From assembly GCA_002403855.1 (NCBI GenBank), contig DHIO01000040.1, forward strand, positions 1 to 8,513: 8,513 nt of DNA, read 5' to 3'. This stretch comes from Acidimicrobiia bacterium UBA4744. Lineage in GTDB: Bacteria; Actinomycetota; Acidimicrobiia; Spongiisociales; UBA4744. A program made the position numbers and the translations under genes. Under the pieces are notes generated by a model, which worked only from the letters and a program-made list of their open reading frames with translations, was not told the DNA's origin and did no database searches. This document shows, piece after piece, positions 1 to 5,341 of the stretch. Position 1 is the stretch's first letter, and each line of letters begins with the position of its first letter.

Positions 1-61
1 CGACCTGCGACCTGCGACCTGCAACCTGTGACCTGCGACCTGTGACCTGCGACCTGCGACC
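1..61. repeat. Heptanucleotide tandem array 1, unit ACCTGYR, cut by the left window edge
   Basis: Eight full 7-base units run from 3 to 58, followed by a partial unit (ACC, 59-61) and preceded by the last two bases of another unit at 1-2, so the array continues to the left. Every full unit begins ACCTG. Base 6 is C or T, and base 7 is G except for one A. The array ends exactly at the stop codon (TAG, read on the minus strand at 64-62) of the ATPase gene. On the minus strand it reads as repeats of CGCAGGT. The unit is too short, and spacers are absent, for CRISPR. Function is unknown; a related array lies at 2377-2502. Confidence 0.93.
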
Positions 62-1096
62 CTATTCCGCCACCACTCCCAACCGGTCGAGCGGCAGGTT
101 CTGGGCGTCGGCGATCAGCTGGGCCAGGTCGTCCAGACTGGTAGGGGTTCGGGGACGCCAGGGGACGGTGGCTACTTCAGCCTTCCAAAGAGCCGCAAAC
201 TCCTCTCGAACGTCCGTCTGGCGGTGCGCCTCGGCTCCCCACCGCAGCAGATTCTCGACCAGGGGACCGTCGACCGGTGGCTCCGGCTGGTGCCACATCG
301 CCGGCAGGACGCGGTTGAACACCACCGCGTCCGGGCGTTGAACCCTATCCGGGAGGTCTCGGTAGAAACGAGCGGCTTCCAGAAGGGGAGCCGGATCGGC
401 GGTGGCAACGACCACCGTGCGGGCCTCCCGGAAGTGATCCTCGATCTGGGCAGCCCTACGGGCCAGGCCGTCGTAAGTCGTTCGCAGGTCCATGAGGAAC
501 TCCGCGACGCGTTCCAGAAGATCCGAGCCGAGGACCGTCCCCGCCACCCGCAGAGCGGGCCGGGCCGTGAGTTTGAAGAGGGCTCGTCGACCCGGAAGGG
601 CCCCGCCGGTCAGCCAGCGCAGCAGGCGGCCTCCGACCAGGTCGCGCATCTCGGCAGGCGCCGAGAAGAACTCGATGCCTCCCGCCGATGGGGGAGTGTC
701 TACGACAACGAGATCCCACGCCCGGGCTTCCACGTAGTTCGCCATTTCCTCGGCCGAGGCATACGACTGGCTGGCCGGGAAGTGTTGTGCGGCAGCCTCG
801 AAGAACGGGTTGTCGACCAACCGGTTGGCCACGTCGGCGGGTGCGTGGCGGCGAGCGATGGCTTTCCACGACGCCGAGGCGTCGAGCATCGCCGCCCAGA
901 GGCCTTCTTCGTGGTCGTGGGGGCTCGGCTCGGATCCCAGCTGCTTCAACCCGAGTGCAGTGGCAAGACGGCGGGCCGGGTCGATGGTGACGACGAGGGT
1001 CCGAACCCCGTTGCGAGCCGCCGTGACTGCCAGGGCTGCCGAAAGAGTCGTCTTGCCTACACCACCCCCGCCGGTGACGAGGAGCACTCGAGACAT
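62..1096 (-). CDS. Get3/ArsA-like ATPase, second subunit (Rv3680/BagB-like)
   Basis: This 344-residue soluble P-loop ATPase belongs to the SIMIBI ArsA/Get3 family. The P-loop is at 9-17 (GGGGVGKTT), with catalytic Lys15 and Thr16 present. IDPARRL follows at about 39-44, the switch II motif VVVDTPPS at 130-137, and a VVFNRV strand-turn at 258-263 that resembles the family's adenine-contacting Asn region. The 'signature' lysine normally two residues into the deviant Walker A motif is Gly10 here. No cysteine occurs in the protein, so neither the ArsA arsenite site nor the Get3 zinc CXXC is possible. Sequence and gene order resemble M. tuberculosis Rv3680, a Get3-like ATPase; the segment TVLGS (188-191 region) fits that family. 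The start ATG shares its A with the stop TGA of the upstream partner (TGATG), behind a strong GGAGG, so the two are translationally coupled. Likely role: heterodimeric partner of the upstream protein, acting in the cytosol, possibly on membrane-protein targeting or metabolism; the client is unknown. Confidence 0.92.
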   Translation of the reverse strand: MSRVLLVTGGGGVGKTTLSAALAVTAARNGVRTLVVTIDPARRLATALGLKQLGSEPSPHDHEEGLWAAMLDASASWKAIARRHAPADVANRLVDNPFFEAAAQHFPASQSYASAEEMANYVEARAWDLVVVDTPPSAGGIEFFSAPAEMRDLVGGRLLRWLTGGALPGRRALFKLTARPALRVAGTVLGSDLLERVAEFLMDLRTTYDGLARRAAQIEDHFREARTVVVATADPAPLLEAARFYRDLPDRVQRPDAVVFNRVLPAMWHQPEPPVDGPLVENLLRWGAEAHRQTDVREEFAALWKAEVATVPWRPRTPTSLDDLAQLIADAQNLPLDRLGVVAE

Positions 1097-1953
1097 CACT
1101 CCTCCCCCCAGATATCGGCGAGCCGCGCCGCCACCTCGGGCGGGGTGTGCAAACCGAACAGGTAGGGAAGCTGCCGGTCGGGAGGCAGCTCCTCCAGCCA
1201 CTTCTGCTGTTCGCCGTAGAGCGCTCGGTGCAGGAGCGCCGCTTCTCGGACGGGGCCGGGGTCGGCTTCCTTGATCTCTCGCTTGGAGACCGGTAACGGC
1301 GGCAGGACTCGGTTGGCGACCACCTGCGGACGGTCGATCAACCTGTGTTCGGCAAGCCACCCGATGGCTTCCTCCGTTTCGGTGATGGGCAATTCCTCGG
1401 CGAGCGTGACCAGCAGCATTCCACTGACCGAGGAATCGCTCAGGATGTCCATCATCCAGCCGGCCTGTTCCTGGACCCGCCCCACCGGGACCAACTCGGA
1501 GACGGTCAACGGGGCTCGGAGATGAGATCCGATCTGTCCGAGCGGAGGTCCGTCGGCGATGACCAGATCCCAGTTGTCCGTTCGGACTTCCCATAGCACC
1601 TTGCCCATGGTGATCACCTCACGGATCCCCGGCGCGGTCGATGCCAGAGCATCAAAAGCTCGGGCGAGGGGACCCATGCGACTGACCCTGGGCACTCCCA
1701 ACTGGACCTTCAGGTATTCGTCGAGAGCAGTGGGCCGGTGCACGAAGAGGGCGTGCAAGCCGGGTCGTACCTCCTTGGCGTCGTAGGTGAGGCGCTCCCG
1801 TCCCAGGTGCAGAGCCAGGCCGAGGTCGTCGGTCATCGCCACGGCGAGAACACGTTTGCCCAGGTGGACGGCACGCAACGCCAATGCCGCCGAAACCGCC
1901 GAGCGACCGACTCCCCCCTTGCCGGTGACGATGATCAGCCTGCGTTCGAGCAT
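1096..1953 (-). CDS. Get3/ArsA-like ATPase, first subunit with altered P-loop (Rv3679/BagA-like)
   Basis: This is a 285-residue ArsA/Get3-family protein. The deviant Walker A motif at 11-19 reads GKGGVGRSA: signature Lys12 is kept, but the catalytic P-loop lysine is Arg17 (codon CGC, three substitutions from AAG). Switch II is VIADGPP (131-137), and VVANRV (211-216) occupies the adenine-contact position. The region TAPGIREVITMGK (106-118) is typical of Rv3679-type proteins. From the chosen start there is no cysteine, which argues against arsenite transport. The start at 1953 is chosen because residues 1-11 (MLERRLIIVTG) enter the first beta strand directly, as in the family, and because a promoter -10 sits nine bases upstream. 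An in-frame ATG at 2043 would add 30 low-complexity residues and also lacks a ribosome site; a TTG at 1956 is possible. The gene is first in a two-gene operon and its stop overlaps the partner's start. It probably forms a heterodimer in which this subunit may be catalytically weak. Confidence 0.88.
   Translation of the reverse strand: MLERRLIIVTGKGGVGRSAVSAALALRAVHLGKRVLAVAMTDDLGLALHLGRERLTYDAKEVRPGLHALFVHRPTALDEYLKVQLGVPRVSRMGPLARAFDALASTAPGIREVITMGKVLWEVRTDNWDLVIADGPPLGQIGSHLRAPLTVSELVPVGRVQEQAGWMMDILSDSSVSGMLLVTLAEELPITETEEAIGWLAEHRLIDRPQVVANRVLPPLPVSKREIKEADPGPVREAALLHRALYGEQQKWLEELPPDRQLPYLFGLHTPPEVAARLADIWGEE
1099..1105 (-). promoter_or_regulatory. Strong Shine-Dalgarno GGAGGAG for the second ATPase gene
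   Basis: On the minus strand GGAGGAG lies inside the last codons of the upstream gene, with GGAGG four bases before the ATG at 1096. It fixes the start of the second ATPase. It is the clearest ribosome binding site in the window; most genes at the head of a transcription unit here lack one. Confidence 0.85.
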
Positions 1954-1961
1954 CAACGCCG

Positions 1962-1989
1962 AGGCTAGTGGCGTTGCAGGGAGTCTCGA
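1962..1989 (-). promoter_or_regulatory. Candidate leaderless promoter for the ATPase operon
   Basis: On the minus strand a -35-like TCGAGA (1989-1984; four of six consensus bases) is separated by 16 bases from a TANNNT-type -10, TAGCCT (1967-1962). The ATG at 1953 follows after nine bases and an in-frame TTG after six. There is no Shine-Dalgarno before the ATG, so initiation at or within a few bases of the start codon is plausible. The motif is short and could be chance; its spacing matches other genes in this window. Confidence 0.4.
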
Positions 1990-2086
1990 GGGACGGTGGT
2001 TCTCGCCGGTGCCGTTGGGGCAGACCTCCGGCACCTCGAACATGGCGACGATCTGCCGGAAGGCTGTTCGACACTCCCCGTTGCGA

Positions 2087-2092
2087 TAGCCT
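2087..2092 (+). promoter_or_regulatory. Possible -10 element for the 70-residue protein gene
   Basis: TAGCCT lies 28 bases before the ATG at 2121, the same hexamer as the -10 proposed for the divergent ATPase operon. No convincing -35 is visible (CTGTTC at 2064-2069 with 17-base spacing is weak). A start about seven bases downstream would give a leader of roughly 20 bases carrying the GGAGG ribosome site. Confidence 0.25.
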
Positions 2093-2120
2093 GAGTTGGC
2101 GAGATGAACCTGGAGGTCGT

Positions 2121-2333
2121 ATGACGCAGTTCGACGTGGATGCCTTTGTCGAGCGGTTTCGTGACCGTGCCGCGGCGGTCAAGGACCGGGGCGTGCCGCC
2201 GGTGGCCGGGGAGGAGCGCCGGCTCTTCATCGAGCAGGCCGAACTGGACTACCTCGACTACTCACTCGTCGGGTCATCGAAGTGGGAAATCGAGGACGAG
2301 TGCCTGGTCTTGAGAATCCCGCTGAAGAAGTGA
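2121..2333 (+). CDS. Conserved-looking 70-residue protein of unknown function
   Basis: This small gene encodes 70 residues and I do not recognise its family. It has a clear ribosome site, GGAGG at 2112-2116, four bases before the ATG, and codon use like its neighbours, with G or C mostly in third positions. Residues 1-23 look like an acidic/basic amphipathic helix (FVERFRDRAAAV). A short Pro-Pro turn follows (26-27), then a second helix rich in Glu, Asp and Tyr (31-49, including LDYLDYS), and a C-terminal segment likely to form beta strands (KWEIEDECLVLRIPL). There is no signal peptide or membrane segment; a single cysteine is at 61. It is divergent from the ATPase pair with 167 bases between starts, and immediately upstream of the heptamer array. 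A partner or regulator role for the ATPases is only a guess from position. Confidence 0.8.
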   Translation: MTQFDVDAFVERFRDRAAAVKDRGVPPVAGEERRLFIEQAELDYLDYSLVGSSKWEIEDECLVLRIPLKK

Positions 2334-2376
2334 TTGGTCGTCGGTAGCAACAGGCGACTAGTTCGGACTGCCCGGC

Positions 2377-2502
2377 ACCTGCCACCTGTTACCGGTCACC
2401 TGCTACCTGCTACCTGCTACCTGCTACCCGTTACCTGTCACCTGCCACCTGCCACCTGCCACCTGCTACCTGCTACCCCTTACCCGCTACCTGCTACCTG
2501 TT
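2377..2502. repeat. Heptanucleotide tandem array 2, 18 units of ACCTGYY
   Basis: Eighteen consecutive 7-base units fill 2377-2502 without a gap. Most read ACCTGCT or ACCTGCC; four carry a change in the core (ACCGG, ACCCG twice, ACCCC). Base 6 is C or T, and base 7 is always C or T, unlike array 1 where it is G or A. Identical units are grouped: four CT units in a row (2398-2425) and three CC units (2440-2460). This suggests growth by slippage or local duplication. The array fills most of the 160-base gap between convergent genes, and its last units encode the end of the thyX-like gene on the minus strand. No spacers, dyad symmetry or transposase gene accompanies it. Confidence 0.97.
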
Positions 2503-4113
2503 CATCCGCCGTTCTTCCGCCCGTCGTTCGGATTCCAGGCGTTCCAGATCTGGGTCGCTGTAATCGACGAACTGCATGGCCTCGGCAATCAGGCTGTGGC
2601 CGGCCACATCAAGGATCTGGCGGTGCATCTCCTGGCACACCTCCCGGTAGCCGCGATGTCCGGCCGGTTGGGTGCGGAGTTCGATGAGGTGGAAGGCCTC
2701 GCGGGCGTTCATCTGCATGACGAACCGCACATTGAATGCAAATGGGACCACGTACTGGGCGACATCGACACCCAGGTCGGCACGTACCTTCTCGTAGAAG
2801 GTACCGGCTCGCTCCATCGCTTCGTGCCATGGGTCGGTGAGTGAGGGGCTGATCTCACTGAGTTCCGCCGGTGTGTCGTAGCCGAGGCGGGCCGAGAGCG
2901 GCTGCCACTCGATCGTCAGGATGCGGTGCCGTTGCAGATCCCGGAACACCCCGTAGTCGCAGAGAACGTCGAAACGGTAGGAACTGCGCTCCATCCCCCG
3001 TCCGGGTTTGTGGCGACGGTTGCCCCGGTCACCGACGTAGGCGGTAATGATCCTTGCCTTCTCCTCATCCGTCATGCGCCGGGCGATGGTCGCCAGTTGA
3101 TCGTCCGGGAGATCGCTGGCCGCGTACAGCGCGGCGGCCACCAGCTTGGTTTCGGCCTCGGGGTCCCAATCGGTGAGCGTCACCAGGCTGCGCGGTTCCG
3201 GGTCTTCCGCCAACTCGGCTGTCATCTCCCTCATCTGTTGCAGGATCGCAGCCTGGTAGTCCGAGGCCAGCACCCCACGGTCGGGCAGATCGACTCGCCG
3301 CAAGAAGGAGGGGATCATCGTACGGAGCTCCTCCAGCATCATCTTTCCGAACTCGCGCACCTCCGCCAGCGGGTGAGCTTGCATACGCACCAACGCCATC
3401 TCGTACGCTTGGCCCGTCGCGTAGATGCCGACATTGGACAGGGTTGAGGCCGGCAACAAACCCCGGGCCGTATCACACGCCTTGGCCCGGATCGTCGACT
3501 TCCACACGAAATTGGAATCGCCTTCCCGTTTGGGAAATCGATCGGCGAAGAAGGAAGTCAGGGCGGCCACGACGCCGGAGTAGGTGTCGAATAGGCGGTC
3601 CATGTAATGGGTGTACTCGTCGACCAGCGGAGACTCGGATATCTCCGTCGGAATCTGATAGCGGTATCGATCGCCGATCTTGGCGTCGTAGTAGATGTAG
3701 CGGGTGCTCTGCTCCAGATAGGCGGCCAGGCGGCCCCACTCGAGGACCTTGGTCAGGATGTTGGACGCCTGTTCAACGGCGAGGTGCACCCCGCCCAGTT
3801 GCGCCACCGAATCGTCCCCGTACTCGAAGAAGACCCGGTCGTACAGCTGTTCCGCATGTTTCAGATCGACCAGCGGATCGTCTCCGTCGAGGTGGGCGGC
3901 GATCGTCTCGATGCCGGCCTCCGGGTCGGCCATGAACTCGTCGAGAAACAACCGGCGCACGGATTTGGTGGTGCGGCTGTATCGAGCGAACAAGGCGCCT
4001 TTGACGACTTCCGGAAGGTTGATGAGACCGAAGACCGGACGGTCCACGTTGGTGAAGAACCGGGATAGGACGGCGGTCTCGGCAGGGGTGAAGGGTTCTC
4101 GGTAGTACTCCAC
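2494..4113 (-). CDS. thyX: Two-domain FAD-dependent thymidylate synthase (ThyX)-like protein
   Basis: This 539-residue protein is about twice the usual ThyX length (roughly 220-250) and is built from two ThyX-like halves. The C-terminal half carries RHR at 395-397 followed by SAR at 407-409, and the NAR...LR signature near 468-480 (NAREAFHLIELR). The N-terminal half keeps the equivalent EQSTRY at 134-139, but the RHR position reads WGR (126-128), and the NAR region appears replaced by ATGQAYEM. Classical ThyX makes dTMP from dUMP using methylene-tetrahydrofolate, FAD and NADPH; whether this long version does so is not shown by sequence. The start is taken as GTG at 4113, since no ATG precedes the conserved FTNVDRPVF region and a TACAAT -10 lies nine bases upstream. 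The open frame extends further but is antisense shadow of neighbours. The last two residues and the TAG stop lie inside heptamer array 2. It is divergent from the small membrane protein gene, 52 bases apart. Confidence 0.85.
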   Translation of the reverse strand: MEYYREPFTPAETAVLSRFFTNVDRPVFGLINLPEVVKGALFARYSRTTKSVRRLFLDEFMADPEAGIETIAAHLDGDDPLVDLKHAEQLYDRVFFEYGDDSVAQLGGVHLAVEQASNILTKVLEWGRLAAYLEQSTRYIYYDAKIGDRYRYQIPTEISESPLVDEYTHYMDRLFDTYSGVVAALTSFFADRFPKREGDSNFVWKSTIRAKACDTARGLLPASTLSNVGIYATGQAYEMALVRMQAHPLAEVREFGKMMLEELRTMIPSFLRRVDLPDRGVLASDYQAAILQQMREMTAELAEDPEPRSLVTLTDWDPEAETKLVAAALYAASDLPDDQLATIARRMTDEEKARIITAYVGDRGNRRHKPGRGMERSSYRFDVLCDYGVFRDLQRHRILTIEWQPLSARLGYDTPAELSEISPSLTDPWHEAMERAGTFYEKVRADLGVDVAQYVVPFAFNVRFVMQMNAREAFHLIELRTQPAGHRGYREVCQEMHRQILDVAGHSLIAEAMQFVDYSDPDLERLESERRAEERRMNR

Positions 4114-4122
4114 GGCGCGCTG

Positions 4123-4128
4123 ATTGTA
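4123..4128 (-). promoter_or_regulatory. -10 element TACAAT of a probable leaderless thyX promoter
   Basis: TACAAT on the minus strand differs from TATAAT by one base and sits nine bases before the GTG start at 4113. No ribosome site precedes the GTG. No good -35 is seen at 16-18 bases. The position supports GTG at 4113 as the start and a transcript with little or no leader. Confidence 0.5.
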
Positions 4129-4151
4129 CAGGCCCGGGAACCTCGAGGCGG

Positions 4152-4157
4152 TACGCT
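4152..4157 (+). promoter_or_regulatory. Possible -10 element TACGCT for the small membrane protein gene
   Basis: TACGCT fits the TANNNT form and lies eight bases before the ATG at 4166, which has no Shine-Dalgarno. No -35 with normal spacing is visible. The divergent thyX -10 is only 24 bases away, so the two promoters would overlap and could exclude each other. Confidence 0.3.
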
Positions 4158-4165
4158 CTCGTTCG

Positions 4166-4468
4166 ATGAGCGTGTTGTGGCTTCGATTGATCGTCGGGGT
4201 GCTTCTGATTGCCGTCGTTCTGGTGGCGGTTGTTCCCCTCCTGGTTCTGCTCAACCTGGCGGGGGGCGGTGACGGGTACGGGATGTGCCCCGACGGCTTG
4301 CAGGCTTGCGACGTTCCGTACACCGGTTGGCTGGAACTCGCGGCCGGTTTGGTGCTGGTCATCTTCGGGTTGATCGCGCTGTTGCGGCTGACGATGAGAG
4401 TGGTGCGACGTGAAGAGCGTCGCCGGGAGGCCGTCGACAGGGTCGGTGGGTTCAATGGGCCGGCGTAA
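4166..4468 (+). CDS. Small two-helix membrane protein, unknown function
   Basis: This is a 100-residue protein with two predicted membrane helices, about 8-30 (rich in Val, Leu, Ile) and about 56-74. The loop between them (31-53) contains Gly-rich sequence and two cysteines in CPDGLQAC. A strongly basic tail follows (RVVRREERRRE). By the positive-inside rule both ends lie in the cytoplasm and the cysteine loop outside, where a disulfide is possible. The frame is open from 4124, but the ATG at 4166 starts just before the first helix and removes a basic stretch overlapping the thyX promoter. Its stop overlaps the end of the convergent EamA gene by 17 bases. I do not recognise the family. Hydrophobic pattern, topology and placement between clear genes support it as real. 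Confidence 0.72.
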   Translation: MSVLWLRLIVGVLLIAVVLVAVVPLLVLLNLAGGGDGYGMCPDGLQACDVPYTGWLELAAGLVLVIFGLIALLRLTMRVVRREERRREAVDRVGGFNGPA

Positions 4469-5333
4469 CGGCCTCGGCCGCCGGGACCGCATCCCGATCG
4501 CCGGTATTGACCAACACCAGATAGATAGCCACCAGGATGAGGGCGGCGCCGACCCACCCCTGGGTATCGAGCCGTTCGGCCAATAGCCAGGCGGCGAAGG
4601 CGGCGGCAAAGGCGGGTTCCAGCGCCAGGATGATGGCGGTCCGGGAAGGTCCGATCACCGTCTGCGACCAGACCTGCAGCAAGAAGGCTCCGGCACTCAC
4701 CACGAGACCCGTCAGCAGCAACGCCGTCAAGACCTCCCCACCGGGGAGCGGGAACCCTTCGGTCAGCGCCGAACCGGCGAGAGCCAGCGACGCCGTGACC
4801 AGCAGCTGGACGGCGGTGAGGGGAATGACCGGATGGCGAAAGGCCACGCGGGACAACACCACGATGTGTCCGGCAAACGCCACAGCGCACCCGAGGGTGA
4901 GCAAGTCGCCGCCCGCCAGGCTGATCCCGTCGTCGATGGTGAGAAGGGCCAGGCCGACGAAGGCAACGATCGTTCCGCCGATGGTAGGGAGGTTCACGCC
5001 GTGCCGGGCGACGATTGCCGCCAGGAGGGGGGTGAAGACCACGTAGAGGCCGGTGATCAGCCCCGAGTTGGAAGCACTGGTCTCGGCCAGCCCGGCGGTC
5101 TGCAGGGCGTACCCCGCAAAGAGGAGCACTCCCGCGGCCAGACCGTCTCGCCAGATGGTTTTGCCTCGTGGAAGGCCGAGCAGCAGAAGAGCGGCTGCGC
5201 CAATCAGGAATCGCCAACCGACGAACGCCAGCGGGGGGAGGACGGCCACTGCTTCCTTGACGACGACGAAGGTGGCTCCGAAGAGCAGCGCGGCAAGAGC
5301 CAGCGCTGCGTAGGCGACCATGGGGCGGCGCAC
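4452..5333 (-). CDS. EamA/DMT-family transporter (RhaT/YdcZ-type permease)
   Basis: This 293-residue integral membrane protein has about ten hydrophobic helices, arranged as two EamA repeats (about 7-134 and 145-276). Hallmarks include the first-helix GATFVVVKEA (19-28), the half-repeat end LEPAFAAAFAAWLLAERL (238-255), and the closing helix GAALILVAIYLVL. Family members export amino acids or other small metabolites, or are drug/metabolite exporters; the substrate cannot be read from the sequence. The start is GTG at 5333, eight bases after the thioesterase stop and with only a weak AGGT upstream; an ATG at 5321 is an alternative costing four residues. It is the last gene of the minus-strand cluster xpt-thioesterase-EamA. 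It ends tail-to-tail with the small membrane protein gene. Confidence 0.9.
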   Translation of the reverse strand: MRRPMVAYAALALAALLFGATFVVVKEAVAVLPPLAFVGWRFLIGAAALLLLGLPRGKTIWRDGLAAGVLLFAGYALQTAGLAETSASNSGLITGLYVVFTPLLAAIVARHGVNLPTIGGTIVAFVGLALLTIDDGISLAGGDLLTLGCAVAFAGHIVVLSRVAFRHPVIPLTAVQLLVTASLALAGSALTEGFPLPGGEVLTALLLTGLVVSAGAFLLQVWSQTVIGPSRTAIILALEPAFAAAFAAWLLAERLDTQGWVGAALILVAIYLVLVNTGDRDAVPAAEAVTPAH

Positions 5334-5341
5334 GGTTCTAC

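Noticed and set aside
1..61. CRISPR array
   Set aside because: Units are 7 bases, contiguous and without spacers; no cas gene is in the window. The same applies to 2377-2502.
224..1165. Long plus-strand frame opposite the second ATPase
   Set aside because: It is antisense to a gene with clear motifs, and its translation is low-complexity Arg/Gly-rich sequence with no domain.
1902..1904. Sequencing error as the cause of Arg17 in the first ATPase P-loop
   Set aside because: The codon is CGC, three substitutions from AAG, with the reading frame intact on both sides, so a simple base error is unlikely.
2334..2376. Hairpin terminator after the 70-residue gene
   Set aside because: Only a three-base stem with a TCGG loop (around AGTTCGGACT) can be drawn and no T-run follows, so it is too weak to call.
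2334..2687. Plus-strand open frame with a repetitive His-Leu-Pro-Ala-Thr-Cys-rich segment
   Set aside because: The repetitive part is translation of heptamer array 2, which has no stops on the plus strand. The rest is antisense to the end of the thyX-like gene. No ribosome site or recognisable domain.
4114..5217. N-terminal extension of the thyX frame to about 907 residues
   Set aside because: This part is antisense to the small membrane gene and in another frame of the EamA gene. It is rich in Arg, Ser and Pro with no ThyX similarity, typical of a high-GC shadow frame.
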